A stretch of DNA of 64,000 bases from an uncultured Rhodanobacteraceae bacterium. Its GTDB lineage: Bacteria; Pseudomonadota; Gammaproteobacteria; Xanthomonadales; SZUA-5. Position numbers and translations under genes: made by a program. Location: NCBI GenBank assembly GCA_937928755.1, contig CALEZI010000002.1, positions 35,877 through 99,876 of the forward strand. Reading direction: 5' to 3'. The notes beneath the pieces were generated by a model that was not told the DNA's origin, did not search any database, and saw only the letters and a list, made by a program, of their open reading frames with translations. Position 1 is the first letter of the stretch. Each line of letters opens with the position of its first letter. Shown piece by piece: positions 25,567-34,540 of the stretch.

Positions 25567-26420
25567 AGGGCCGACACGTCCGGCCCGACCGAGGCATCGC
25601 CCTTCGCGATCACCTGGCTCAATCGACCCTCATGGTCGGCCTTGCGTACCTGCGACCACAACGCTTCCTGTTGTTCCAGAGGCATGCCGTCGAGACCGCA
25701 GCCGGCCGCCGCGGCGTGCTGCTCCATGGCGCGGAAACGGCGCTCGAACTTGGCGTTGGCGCCGCGCAGCGCGGCGCCGGGATCGATATCGAGCTTGCGC
25801 GCCAGGTTGCTCATCACAAACAGCACATCGCCGAATTCGTCCTCGATTCTGGCGCGCGCCGCTGCGCCGTCAATCTCGTGCCGCAGTTCGGCCAGTTCCT
25901 CATCCAGCTTGGCCAGCACCTGCGCCGTGTCCGGCCAGTCGAAGCCGACGGCCGCCGCGCGCTTCTGCAGCTTGCGCGCGCGGATCCATTCCGGCAGGCC
26001 GCGGCCGATGCCGGCGAGCGCGCTGGCGTCGGTGTCGCCGGCACGCTCGGCGCGTTTGTGCTGTTCCCACGCCAGCGTCTGCGCGTCGGCATCGGCCACC
26101 GTGGCGTCGCCGAACACGTGCGGATGGCGTCGCACCATCTTGTCGCAGATCGCCCTGACCACGTCGTCGAAGGCGAATGCGCCCTGCTCGCTGGCCATCT
26201 GTGCGTGGAACACCACCTGCAGCAACAGATCGCCGAGTTCGTCGCAGAGCTCACCGAGCGCGCCGCGCTGGATCGCATCGGCAACCTCGTAGGCCTCTTC
26301 GATGGTGTACGGCGCGATCGAAGCGAAATCCTGCTCGACATCCCACGGACAGCCGCGCTCGCGATCGCGCAGCCGCGCCATGATCGCCAGCAGTTCGTCA
26401 ATCGTAGAGCGCGATGCCAT
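25536..26420 (-). CDS. mazG: Nucleoside triphosphate pyrophosphohydrolase MazG
   Basis: This 294-residue protein has two tandem MazG domains. The first contains CPWDVEQDFASIAPYTIEEAYEVADAI and the EELGDLLLQ-type metal site (CDELGDLLLQVVFHAQMA). The second contains DELAELRHEIDG and EDEFGDVLFVMSNLARKL. It hydrolyses NTPs to NMPs plus pyrophosphate and clears aberrant nucleotides. The last nine or so residues (VGPDLSGRS) are encoded by a family B palindromic repeat, so its C-terminus was extended or replaced by a repeat. It is the third gene of nudE-cysQ-mazG, overlapping cysQ by 23 bp. Confidence 0.92.
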   Translation of the reverse strand: MASRSTIDELLAIMARLRDRERGCPWDVEQDFASIAPYTIEEAYEVADAIQRGALGELCDELGDLLLQVVFHAQMASEQGAFAFDDVVRAICDKMVRRHPHVFGDATVADADAQTLAWEQHKRAERAGDTDASALAGIGRGLPEWIRARKLQKRAAAVGFDWPDTAQVLAKLDEELAELRHEIDGAAARARIEDEFGDVLFVMSNLARKLDIDPGAALRGANAKFERRFRAMEQHAAAAGCGLDGMPLEQQEALWSQVRKADHEGRLSQVIAKGDASVGPDVSALVGPDLSGRS

Positions 26421-27234
26421 CGAGCGCGTGCAGCCAGGACCGGGTGTGGTCGCCATAGGCGAGGAAGTTGTGCACGATCAGCGAATCGCGTTGGTTGTAA
26501 CGCAGCGGCACGCCGTGTTCATCGATGACCAGGCCGCCAGCCTGTTCGACGATGCATTGACCCGCCGCGACATCCCACTCGGAGCAACGGGACGCCAGTC
26601 GCGCGTAGACATCGAGACCGCCCTCGGCGAGGCGCGCGAACTTGAGGGCGCTGCCCTGCGCGTTACGTTCCACCGCACCGAGCGCGGCGTAATATGCCTC
26701 GACTGCCGGGTTGCCGTGCGAGCGGCTGGCGGCGACCCGCGGCACCTCGGGACAGGGCTGGGTCACGCGCAGCGGCGTTTTCCCGGCGCCGTCGACGCGC
26801 CACGCGCCAATGCCGTCGCCGGCGTACCACAGGGTGCCGCTCGGCGGATGCAACAGCAGACCGAGGCACACCGAGCCATCCGTCACCAGCGCGATGTTGA
26901 TGCAGAACTCGCCATTGCGCTTGACGAACTCGCGGGTGCCGTCGAGCGGATCCACCAGCCACAGATGACGGTGGTGGCGGCGCTCCGCGAACTGCGCCGG
27001 ACCGGACTCTTCGCTGAGCACCAGCGCGTTGCGGTCGAGCGGCGTCAGCGCCGCCACCAGGGTGCGATGGGAGGCCATGTCGGCCGCGGTCAGCGGCGAC
27101 GAGTCGGATTTCTGTTCGACCTCGAAGCCAGCGGAATAGACTTCCATGATCGCGGCCGCCGCCGCGCGTGCGGCAACCATCGCGCCTTCGCTCAACTGCT
27201 CCAGCGCGGTCGCGGAATAGCGCGGCGACGTCAT
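26398..27234 (-). CDS. cysQ: 3'(2'),5'-bisphosphate nucleotidase CysQ
   Basis: The 278-residue inositol-monophosphatase-fold enzyme shows the metal-binding motifs EESG (SEESGPAQF) and DPLDGTREF, and the C-terminal WDVAAG motif (SEWDVAAGQCIVEQAGG). It removes the 3'-phosphate from PAP produced in sulfate assimilation. The ATG at 27234 has GAGG 8 nt before it. It begins 10 bp after the nudE stop and overlaps mazG, so the three form one operon. Confidence 0.9.
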   Translation of the reverse strand: MTSPRYSATALEQLSEGAMVAARAAAAAIMEVYSAGFEVEQKSDSSPLTAADMASHRTLVAALTPLDRNALVLSEESGPAQFAERRHHRHLWLVDPLDGTREFVKRNGEFCINIALVTDGSVCLGLLLHPPSGTLWYAGDGIGAWRVDGAGKTPLRVTQPCPEVPRVAASRSHGNPAVEAYYAALGAVERNAQGSALKFARLAEGGLDVYARLASRCSEWDVAAGQCIVEQAGGLVIDEHGVPLRYNQRDSLIVHNFLAYGDHTRSWLHALDGIALYD

Positions 27235-27244
27235 CCTGGAATCC

Positions 27245-27793
27245 TCATTCGCTGCGGCCCTGGCGCAGCCACTCGCGCGCCAGGAACAGCGCGGCCATGG
27301 CACGACCCTCGCTGAATTCCTCCAACGTCAGCAACTGGTGCAGTTGATCGATCTTCCACGGCACGACCTCGATCTCCTCCGGCTCGTCGCCCGGCAGGCG
27401 CTCCTCGAACAGGTCGCGCGCCAGCACCACGTGGGCGATCTGGCTCATGTAGGTCGGCGCCAGCGACAGCGTGCGCAAGATCAGCAACTCGCGCGCGCCG
27501 AAGCCGGTTTCTTCCTGCAGTTCGCGCTGCGCACCCTGCAGCAGCGTCTCGCCAGGATCGACGCGACCGCGCGGCAAGCCGAGCTCGTAGCGGTGCAGGC
27601 CTGCCGCGTACTCGCGGATCAGCAGCACGGTGTCGGCGTCGAGCATCGGCACGATGACCACGACCTGTCGCCCCGAGCCCTGGATGCGCTCATAGGTACG
27701 ACGTTCGCCATTGGCGAATTCGAGGTCCATCTGTTCGATCTTGAAGCGCGGCTCGATCAGTCGGGATTGGTGGACGACAGGCAGTTGTTTCAT
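27245..27793 (-). CDS. nudE: ADP compounds hydrolase NudE (NUDIX)
   Basis: This 182-residue enzyme carries a complete NUDIX box (G-x5-E-x7-R-E-x2-E-E-x-G, in GRVDPGETLLQGAQ and RELQEETGFG). The N-terminal part, with VVIVPMLDADTVLLIREYAAG, matches NudE proteins, which act on ADP-ribose, NADH and Ap3A. The start at 27793 (MKQLPVVHQSRLIEPRF) gives the family's length; the frame stays open upstream into a family A repeat. First gene of the nudE-cysQ-mazG operon. Confidence 0.85.
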   Translation of the reverse strand: MKQLPVVHQSRLIEPRFKIEQMDLEFANGERRTYERIQGSGRQVVVIVPMLDADTVLLIREYAAGLHRYELGLPRGRVDPGETLLQGAQRELQEETGFGARELLILRTLSLAPTYMSQIAHVVLARDLFEERLPGDEPEEIEVVPWKIDQLHQLLTLEEFSEGRAMAALFLAREWLRQGRSE

Positions 27794-27917
27794 GCCCTGA
27801 AGTCTACCCGTTGGCCATGGCGGTCGGCGACCGTCGCGAGCGCATGCCGAGCTAGCATCCCCTGACGCTGCTGCAGCCGAAGGACGAACGGCAAGGCACC
27901 CGGGAGGCCTCACTTTT

Positions 27918-28035
27918 TTGTCCGCAAAGGACGCAAAGAGAAGCAAGATAGATTAATGGCAACGGAGCCTCTCGCGTCCGCGAACAAGCATTGCCTTCTG
28001 CTTTCCTTTGCGTTCTTTGCGTCCTTTGCGGACAA
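27918..28035. repeat. Dispersed inverted repeat, family A, copy 2
   Basis: The 22-bp arms TTGTCCGCAAAGGACGCAAA+GA at 27918-27939 and the complement at 28014-28035 flank a 74-bp spacer. The outer 21 bases match copy 1 exactly; the spacer does not. Confidence 0.85.
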
Positions 28036-28088
28036 GATTCTTTTGACGGCCGACAAGATCGCCGAGAAGCTCGAATTGCACCTCGTTG

Positions 28089-28868
28089 CTACAGCGAGGT
28101 GTGCAGCGTCGCCAGCGCGTGGGCGTGCATCGTCGGGGTGCCGGCGAGGACACTGGTCGTGTCCAGTCCGACCGGGCGACCGGCGAGATCGGTGAACACC
28201 CCGCCGGCCTCACCGATGATCGCCACCAGTGCGGCAATGTCGAGGATGTTGACGTCGCTTTCGAGCACCACGTCGATGCGCCCGCTGGCCAGCAGATGGT
28301 AATGATAAAAATCGCCGTAACCGCGCGTGCGGTGGGCGCCGCGCACCAGGCCGGCAAGCCGCGACCAGCCATCCGGGTGACCGGCCAGCGTCTTGAGGTT
28401 GCCGGTCGAGAGTGTCGCCTGCGCCCATTCGGGCGTCGCTGCGACCATGCATGGCACGCCGTTGAGAAAGGCGCCGCCGCCGCGTCGCGCCCAGGCGGTT
28501 TCGCCGAACGCGCTGGCGTGGGAAACCCCGAGCAGCAGTTCGCCCCGGTGCATCAACGCGATTTGCGTCGAGAACATCGGGTAACCGCGGACGAAACTCT
28601 TGGTACCGTCGATCGGATCGACCAGCCAAAGGTAGTCGCCGCTGCCGCTGCGACCGCCTTCCTCGCCGTAGATGGCATGGTCCGGGAAAGTCGCCGACAG
28701 CACCTCGCGGATGACCCGCTCGCTGTCCTCGTCGGCCTGCGTCACCGGCGTCGAATCGGCCTTGATGCGTACCGCCACGCCGCGCGCGTAATAGTGGTCG
28801 ATCACCTCGCCGGCGGCCAGCGCCGCATTGCGCGCGACCGCCAGTGCCTGATCCAGATCGATCGTCAC
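28089..28868 (-). CDS. hisN: Histidinol-phosphatase, inositol-monophosphatase type
   Basis: The 259 residues have EEGGR (metal site, YGEEGGRSGSG), DPIDGTKSF and the C-terminal NILDIAALVAIIGEAGG motif. The sequence resembles HisN-type histidinol-phosphatases more than SuhB or CysQ, including GYGDFYHYHLLASGRIDVVLE. It would dephosphorylate histidinol phosphate in histidine synthesis. The start overlaps the gspN stop by 4 bp, so it is the last gene of the secretion operon, an odd pairing with no obvious functional link. Confidence 0.82.
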   Translation of the reverse strand: MTIDLDQALAVARNAALAAGEVIDHYYARGVAVRIKADSTPVTQADEDSERVIREVLSATFPDHAIYGEEGGRSGSGDYLWLVDPIDGTKSFVRGYPMFSTQIALMHRGELLLGVSHASAFGETAWARRGGGAFLNGVPCMVAATPEWAQATLSTGNLKTLAGHPDGWSRLAGLVRGAHRTRGYGDFYHYHLLASGRIDVVLESDVNILDIAALVAIIGEAGGVFTDLAGRPVGLDTTSVLAGTPTMHAHALATLHTSL

Positions 28869-29638
28869 AACGTCTCCTCCAGCACCTTGATGTGGCCCTC
28901 AACGACCAGCAGGCGTCCGCCCTCGGGGCGTGGCGCGCCGACCCACTGCAGCGCCTCGACCACCGGTCCCTGCGTCACGCGTGGCACCAGGATGGTCTCG
29001 CTGCGATAACTGCCCTGATCGATCAATGCGCCGCCGAGTACTTCGACATCGCCATCGCCCTGGTCGGCGACGCTGACCTCGATGCGGCCCTCCTCGCCAT
29101 GCGCCTCGATGACCAGGGTACCGAGCCGCGCCACCACCTGGCCACGCACCCCGGCATCGCGCCATTCGATGCGCGCATCGATCGCGCGCGGCACGCCCGC
29201 GCGCGACAGCAGCAGGCTGGCGCCATCGGTCACCAGGAGTCCGGTGGGCTCCAGTTCCGGGATCGCCAATGCCGGCCCCAGCCAGCCAGCCTCGGCTTCG
29301 GCATACATCGGGCCGATGGCCAGCGCGCCGTCGGCAGCACCCGCGATATCGGCCTTGAGCTTCATTCCTGGCCCGGACAGATCGATGTAGACACCGGGAT
29401 CCCCGCTGAGCAAGCGCATCACCGGCACCTTCCACTGCATGCGCCCCAGCGCCTGACCTCGCACGGCGACGCGTGTCGCGCCGCCGTTCCAGATCGTCCC
29501 ACTGACACCCTGCAGCTTGAGATCGGGAATACGCTCGCCCCACCAGCGCCAGGCCAAGGCTGCCGGGAAGGTGGCGGCGACCACCACGGTCAGTACCAGT
29601 AACGTGACCGCCGTTATCAGGAACCAGGTCTTTTTCAT
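28865..29638 (-). CDS. gspN: Type II secretion system protein N
   Basis: The 257-residue protein has an N-terminal membrane helix (5-26) and then the typical GspN opening of the periplasmic part (LQGVSGTIWNGGA, followed by RMQWKVPVMRLLSG). The remainder is a beta-rich periplasmic domain. GspN is an accessory inner-membrane component of Xanthomonas-type T2SS. It starts 14 bp after gspM and overlaps hisN. Confidence 0.85.
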   Translation of the reverse strand: MKKTWFLITAVTLLVLTVVVAATFPAALAWRWWGERIPDLKLQGVSGTIWNGGATRVAVRGQALGRMQWKVPVMRLLSGDPGVYIDLSGPGMKLKADIAGAADGALAIGPMYAEAEAGWLGPALAIPELEPTGLLVTDGASLLLSRAGVPRAIDARIEWRDAGVRGQVVARLGTLVIEAHGEEGRIEVSVADQGDGDVEVLGGALIDQGSYRSETILVPRVTQGPVVEALQWVGAPRPEGGRLLVVEGHIKVLEETL

Positions 29639-29652
29639 GGATTCAGTGGTGG

Positions 29653-30129
29653 TCAGCGGGTGGTTTCAAGGGTCATCGCGGCGTTGACCACGCCCGGTGC
29701 GAGCGCCCGGTCCACCGACCACTCGCTGATGTCGACCCCTTCGTTGCGGTCGAGTCCTTCCAGCCAGGCGGCGAGCGCATCGAAGGACACGCCATCCATG
29801 GTCACGCGCACGCGATTCTCCGCCAACGGCTCGATGCGCGTCTGCGCGCTCATCAGGCCAGCGTCGCGCGCCGAGCTGTCGATCAGCGCGAACAAAGATC
29901 GCACCGGCCGAGGTGCGGCCGCCTGACGCGCAGCCAGGATGGCGTCGACCTGGACACTGGCCTGGGCGGTAGCCTGCTGCAGGCTGACGACCGCGGACTG
30001 CGCGCGCGTGCGCGCCGACGTCAGGGGCTGCAACAGCAGCTGCCAGTAGGCAATCGCCGCCAGCACCGTCGCCGCCAGTATCAGCAGACGCCGTTCGCGA
30101 TCCTGCAGACCGCGCCACCAGGCGATCAT
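29653..30129 (-). CDS. gspM: Type II secretion system protein M
   Basis: This 158-residue bitopic protein has a short cytoplasmic start (WWRGLQDRERRLL), a membrane helix (15-33), a coiled-coil stretch (38-68) and a ferredoxin-like periplasmic domain. The pattern fits GspM, which pairs with GspL in the inner-membrane assembly platform. Its ATG overlaps the gspL stop. Confidence 0.85.
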   Translation of the reverse strand: MIAWWRGLQDRERRLLILAATVLAAIAYWQLLLQPLTSARTRAQSAVVSLQQATAQASVQVDAILAARQAAAPRPVRSLFALIDSSARDAGLMSAQTRIEPLAENRVRVTMDGVSFDALAAWLEGLDRNEGVDISEWSVDRALAPGVVNAAMTLETTR

Positions 30130-31295
30130 GAGTTCCTCCGGATGCGGATGCGGCCGATCACTTCCTTGCCCACATAGGACGTGCTGCCGATGTCCACCTT
30201 CAGCCGAGGATCGAGCATGACCTGTTCACGCAGTCCCTCGAATCGGGTGGCGTCGGGTGCCCGTACCGCCACTTCGAGCGCGCCCTCGGCATACACGAAA
30301 CCCTGCAGGACCAGCCTGCTGTCGGCCGTCAACATTGGCGCCAGACCCTTGAGCATCGCCAGCGCTTCGGCGCGCACGGCGCCGCCAGGCCCCAGCCGCT
30401 CGAACTCGGTGCGGATCTGGAATGCCGGATTGACCATGCGTTCGTTCTCGCCGAACACTTTGCGAAACTGCGATTCGAGTTGCGCCGCCAGCGCGGCCTC
30501 GGTGCGCTGGATGCTGTAGACCTCGATCGCCAGCGTCAGCGTGTGGACCAGCAGTGCAACCAGGGCGACGCGACCGGCAATGCGCCACCAGCCGCCGCCC
30601 GCATGTTCGCGCCCCGCCGGTGCGTAGGCGCCCTGCAACAGATCGATGACGCTGGCGTCGATCGACTGCAGAGACACCCAACGCAGCGCCGAATCGATGG
30701 AATCCACGTGGCAGGATTCGCTCGGCAGCGTCGCTGTCGCGGTCGCAAGGATGCGCAGCGACTCGCCCAGATCGACCACCAGCGGCAGCATGTCGGCCTC
30801 GCAACTGCCGCCGAGCCCGGCGCCGCTGACAAAACTGGCATGTCCGCTGTCGAGCAGCACATCCGCGGCGCGTCCGGGCCCGAGCAATGCCGCCTCCGGC
30901 ACGATGTGGTCCGGGGTCAAGCCGAGCTGGCGCAGGCGGGCGAGCAGATCGTCCAGCAGGCGCCTTTCGATCACCGCAACCGGGGTGTCGCGACCGGCCA
31001 GGCCAAGCGGCGCCACCACGTGCAGGTCCGCAACATCGCCGGCAACCCAATCTTCCGCCAGATAAGCCAATCCGGTGCGCCACTTGGCCCGGCCCGAGGT
31101 CGGCAAGGCCGCGCGGCGCAGCAGCAGCGCTTCATCGGCCCATACGACGACGGCTTCGTCGAATCGCGGCCAGTTCGGCGCCTGGCCGTCAGTGCAGGCC
31201 GCAGGGCCGTGCAGCAGGCGCCCCTGTGCATCGCGGCACAGCCACTCGATGGCGCCGCCGGGCGCCACGCGCAACCACAATCGGGTGAGACTCAC
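30126..31295 (-). CDS. gspL: Type II secretion system protein L
   Basis: The protein is 389 residues. The cytoplasmic actin-like domain (1-235) normally docks the GspE ATPase. It is followed by a membrane helix (about 243-262) and a periplasmic ferredoxin-like domain that ends in RIRIRRNS. The gene overlaps gspM by 4 bp and lies 111 bp after gspK, the only sizeable gap inside the operon. Confidence 0.85.
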   Translation of the reverse strand: MSLTRLWLRVAPGGAIEWLCRDAQGRLLHGPAACTDGQAPNWPRFDEAVVVWADEALLLRRAALPTSGRAKWRTGLAYLAEDWVAGDVADLHVVAPLGLAGRDTPVAVIERRLLDDLLARLRQLGLTPDHIVPEAALLGPGRAADVLLDSGHASFVSGAGLGGSCEADMLPLVVDLGESLRILATATATLPSESCHVDSIDSALRWVSLQSIDASVIDLLQGAYAPAGREHAGGGWWRIAGRVALVALLVHTLTLAIEVYSIQRTEAALAAQLESQFRKVFGENERMVNPAFQIRTEFERLGPGGAVRAEALAMLKGLAPMLTADSRLVLQGFVYAEGALEVAVRAPDATRFEGLREQVMLDPRLKVDIGSTSYVGKEVIGRIRIRRNS

Positions 31296-31406
31296 GGATT
31301 CGGACGGCCAGACTTCATGGCGCGAAGTCTACCCACACGGGGCTGCGTGTAGTGCGTCGTCGCCGCTGCCGCGGTGGCGGCACGGGCCAGACCGTGGTCG
31401 CCGCCG

Positions 31407-32381
31407 TCATTCATAACCCGATTGCATCCGCTGCAGCACACGGCCACCACTGCCACTGCGCTGCAGCAGGCTGTAGAAGGTGAAATTGCGGCCGGCGAGT
31501 TCGACATCCGCGCGCGCGAGGAAATAGCGGCTGCTGACCGTGAGTCCCTGGATTGCCGCCGGATCGAGGGTGACGCCGGCGTTTGCCAGCGCATCCACCA
31601 ATTCGGTCATCGAACGGTACTGCGCCTGCCCATCTCGCGACAGTTGCCGCGCGAGATCGAGACTGATGCCATCGGCGAGGCTCATCATGCCCGCCGCGCT
31701 CATGGTGTTGATGTTGAGACCGACGTCGGCCGGCAACGCGCTGACTTCCGGCGCCAGCAGCCGATAGACCTTGTCGTCGATGCCGCGGATCCGGCGCAAT
31801 TCCGAAACATGCACGAACGGCCGGTTGGCGGCACGGTAAGGCGGGTCGGCGCGCAGGTAATCAAGATCCTCGGCACCTTGCGGCGCGACCTGGCTGTCGG
31901 CATCGATCCAGTCGCTGATTGCATCGAGCAACGCGGGCTCCAGCTCCAGCGCCGCAAGCAGTCGCGCAAAACGCGCTCTGGCGACGGCATCCGGCTGGTC
32001 GTTGCGCACCAGCGTGTTCAGGTTGAAGCGCCCGTCCAGATCGCGCAGCACGCCGCCGACGCGACCGCCGGGCACCGGCAACGGCGGCAATGGACGCGCC
32101 CAGGCGTCGCTGCGCGTATCGACGCCATCGCCCAGATCCTGATCGCGCTTGAGCAGCACCAGCGCGAAGTCTTCCATCCCTTGGGCCAGCAGGTAGGCAT
32201 CCTGCAGCCGCGCTTGCGATTCGCCGCGGGCGATGCCGCTACTGGTGAGTTCGAACAGACGCGTGGCGATCAGCGCCGCCAGGGCCACGATCAGCAGCGC
32301 CAGCAGCAACGCCACGCCGCGCTGGCGTTTTCCGCCTCTGCACGGGTTCTGACACGCGAAAATGGCAAGCCCGGACCTCAT
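31407..32381 (-). CDS. gspK: Type II secretion system minor pseudopilin K
   Basis: This 324-residue minor pseudopilin caps the pseudopilus tip. After a short basic leader (QNPCRGGKRQRG) comes the hydrophobic helix VALLLALLIVALAALIA. As usual for GspK, Glu is missing at position 5 of the mature form. The large alpha domain contains DWIDADSQVAPQGAEDLDYL, a typical GspK calcium-site segment. The ATG overlaps the gspJ stop as ATGA. Confidence 0.88.
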   Translation of the reverse strand: MRSGLAIFACQNPCRGGKRQRGVALLLALLIVALAALIATRLFELTSSGIARGESQARLQDAYLLAQGMEDFALVLLKRDQDLGDGVDTRSDAWARPLPPLPVPGGRVGGVLRDLDGRFNLNTLVRNDQPDAVARARFARLLAALELEPALLDAISDWIDADSQVAPQGAEDLDYLRADPPYRAANRPFVHVSELRRIRGIDDKVYRLLAPEVSALPADVGLNINTMSAAGMMSLADGISLDLARQLSRDGQAQYRSMTELVDALANAGVTLDPAAIQGLTVSSRYFLARADVELAGRNFTFYSLLQRSGSGGRVLQRMQSGYE

Positions 32382-33145
32382 CGCGGCGCCTCCGGCAACT
32401 CGACCAGACGCACGATCTCGCCGCGATCGGCGAGCACCAGCGAAACCTCGACGGCGCGCGGCAGTCGCTCCGGCGCCGTGATTCCGGTGCGCGGTGGCCA
32501 TTGGTCGAGCCGCTGCCGCACACTGGCGACGTAGCGGAACTGCAGCCGTTGCACATCGTCCAGCACCCGGCGCTTGCGCGTGGTATCGCGTGGGCTGCGA
32601 TCCAGTACCGGATCGCGCGCGCGCCACAGCGCTCCATCGATAAGTTCATAGCGCACGCGTCCGGCATCAGCGTGCACGCCCTCGCGCGAACTGGTCAGGT
32701 CCAGCAGCGTCCACTCCGCCGCGTTCGCCACACCCGCGAGCGCCGGCAGCGGGTTGCCATAAGGGCCGCGCACCGGTCGCGCCAGCGCCTGGCGCAAGTC
32801 GCGCTCCAGCCCCAGCACCGCCAACTCGATCGCCCGCTGTCGACTCGCCTCTGCCTCCAGCCCACTGCGACTGCGCAACAGCAGATCGAGCCCCGAATAG
32901 GCCAGCGTTGCAACCACCGCGAACACCGCCACCGCGACGATCAGTTCGAGCAGGGTGAAGCCGCGCGAAGCAGACAAGCGGGGCGGAGGGCAGGGGGAAG
33001 GGGGAAGGGGCCGCACCACGCCGCACAATATCGGCACTTCGCAACCGGGGTAGAGGCGCACTCTCGCCGCAAAATCGATGATTGCCGGAGGCTTGGTCCC
33101 CTGCCCCCTGCCACCTGCCCCGCTCCAGCTTTTCAAACTGTTCAT
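32378..33145 (-). CDS. gspJ: Type II secretion system minor pseudopilin J with unusually long leader
   Basis: The prepilin peptidase site is RG/FTLLELIVAV. From the ATG at 33145, which overlaps gspI's stop, the leader would be about 68 residues, far longer than the usual 6-20. Bases 32979-33126 inside the leader have G-rich/C-rich inverted ends and look like an inserted small repeat element that keeps the frame open. A TTG codon six residues before the cleavage site would give a normal leader but has no Shine-Dalgarno. The pseudopilin body (GLERDLRQALARPVRGPYGN onward) is ordinary GspJ. Confidence 0.85.
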   Translation of the reverse strand: MNSLKSWSGAGGRGQGTKPPAIIDFAARVRLYPGCEVPILCGVVRPLPPSPCPPPRLSASRGFTLLELIVAVAVFAVVATLAYSGLDLLLRSRSGLEAEASRQRAIELAVLGLERDLRQALARPVRGPYGNPLPALAGVANAAEWTLLDLTSSREGVHADAGRVRYELIDGALWRARDPVLDRSPRDTTRKRRVLDDVQRLQFRYVASVRQRLDQWPPRTGITAPERLPRAVEVSLVLADRGEIVRLVELPEAPR

Positions 33146-33525
33146 TCCGTCCGATCCCGGCCGCTGGCGAAACCGCTCAGACGCACGATCGGGGTTTCGT
33201 CGACGACCGCGGTGTCGCCGCCAAAAACCTCCACGTCGAGGCGGCGAATGTCGCCATCGGGGGTTTCGCTGACCACCAGTTGCCAACGCCAGATGCGCCC
33301 GGCCATGCGACTCTGGCCCTTGCGCGTTCCCGGCACCGGGAACGGCTCGGCCAGACGCGTCTCGGCGATCAGGTTGGCCGCCACCCAACGTGCATAACTG
33401 CCGTCGCGCAGGATCTCGTGCGACTGCGCCTGCTGGCCAACCGCACGAACCGACGCCGCCAGCGCAATCGCCAGCACGGCCAACGCCACCAGGACTTCCA
33501 GGAGCGTGAAGCCGCGCGTTCTCAT
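33142..33525 (-). CDS. gspI: Type II secretion system minor pseudopilin I
   Basis: This 127-residue minor pseudopilin has a 4-residue leader and cleavage site RG/FTLLEVLVALAVLAIAL, with Glu at +5 of the mature protein. The body contains ARWVAANLIAETRL, the GspI signature region. It overlaps gspH and gspJ by 4 bp each. Confidence 0.9.
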   Translation of the reverse strand: MRTRGFTLLEVLVALAVLAIALAASVRAVGQQAQSHEILRDGSYARWVAANLIAETRLAEPFPVPGTRKGQSRMAGRIWRWQLVVSETPDGDIRRLDVEVFGGDTAVVDETPIVRLSGFASGRDRTE

Positions 33526-34013
33526 GGACCGGTCCAGGCGGTCAACTCGCTGATGCCGTCCCGATTGAGCGCAATACGCCAGCCGGCGTTACTGCCCACG
33601 GGCGCCAGCCGCAAATCATGTTCGCCAATCTCGCCCGTCGGCGCGCACAGCAACTGCGGTTCCGGCGGAAGCACCGGAGGCAATGCCTGGTCGGCATCGG
33701 ACTCGGTCAGTTGCAGTCCCTCGTGCAGAGCGTGGACCTTGAGCGGCCCGTTGCTCTCCACCATCAGCCAACCGCGCGACGACAGTTCGTAGGTCGAGTA
33801 GCTGGTCAGGGCGTAACCGAGGCCGGCAAAGCGTCCTTCGATAACCGCCTGATCGCACATCAACTGCAGCACCAGGGCCAGCCGGCGCGCCTCGTCTTCG
33901 ATCAGGCGATCGCTGCCGGCGCCGCGCGCGGACAGCAGCAGGGCGCCGGACAGAATGGCGATCACCGCGACCACCACCAGGATTTCCAGCAGTGTGTAGC
34001 CGCGCTGGCGCAT
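33522..34013 (-). CDS. gspH: Type II secretion system minor pseudopilin H
   Basis: This 163-residue minor pseudopilin has cleavage site RG/YTLLEILVVVAVIAIL; Tyr replaces the usual Phe at mature position 1, which prepilin methylases tolerate. The body has EDEARRLALVLQLMCDQAVIEG, typical of GspH. It begins directly after the gspG stop. Confidence 0.9.
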   Translation of the reverse strand: MRQRGYTLLEILVVVAVIAILSGALLLSARGAGSDRLIEDEARRLALVLQLMCDQAVIEGRFAGLGYALTSYSTYELSSRGWLMVESNGPLKVHALHEGLQLTESDADQALPPVLPPEPQLLCAPTGEIGEHDLRLAPVGSNAGWRIALNRDGISELTAWTGP

Positions 34014-34493
34014 TCACCAGTTTCCGATGTCGGCCGCCTCGCCCTCGCCGCCGGTTCGACCGTCCGCGCCCATCGAGTAGACGTCGAAATCTCCGTGCTG
34101 GCCCGGATTGAGATACTGGTAAGGCTTGCCCCAGGGATCGTCGGGCAGACGGTCGACGTAACGCTTCCAGTTCGGCGCTGGTGGCTCTCCACCCGGCCGC
34201 TGCTGCAGCGCTTCCAGCCCCTGCTGCGTGCTCGGATAGCTGAAATTGTCCAGCTTGTACAGCTGCAGCGCCGAAGTCAGCGCCTGAATATCGCCTTTTG
34301 CCCGCGCCACCGAAGCCTCATGCGTCTTGCCGACGAGATTGAGCACCACGACCGTGGACAAAATCGCAATGATCGCCACCACGACCATGATTTCGAGCAG
34401 CGTGAAACCACGCTGGCTGGCGCCTGTCGATGATCGGCTTGATCGGATTCCATGCATGGGTCGTGTCCATTCGGTTCGAGCTACGTCGATCAT
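34014..34493 (-). CDS. gspG: Type II secretion system major pseudopilin G
   Basis: This 159-residue precursor has the prepilin site RG/FTLLEIMVVVAIIAIL and the standard GspG body (AKGDIQALTSALQLYKLDNFSYPSTQQGLEAL and DPWGKPYQYLNPGQHGDFDVYS), the latter including the calcium loop. The leader is 28 residues from 34493 or 16 from the ATG at 34457; neither start has a strong Shine-Dalgarno. It is the first gene of gspGHIJKLMN. Its promoter must lie in or next to the repeat array at 34541-34830. Confidence 0.92.
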   Translation of the reverse strand: MIDVARTEWTRPMHGIRSSRSSTGASQRGFTLLEIMVVVAIIAILSTVVVLNLVGKTHEASVARAKGDIQALTSALQLYKLDNFSYPSTQQGLEALQQRPGGEPPAPNWKRYVDRLPDDPWGKPYQYLNPGQHGDFDVYSMGADGRTGGEGEAADIGNW

Positions 34494-34540
34494 ATCCCAG
34501 CGTTCCGTTGTGCCCCGCAGCGCGCAGCGTGCTCCGCCGC

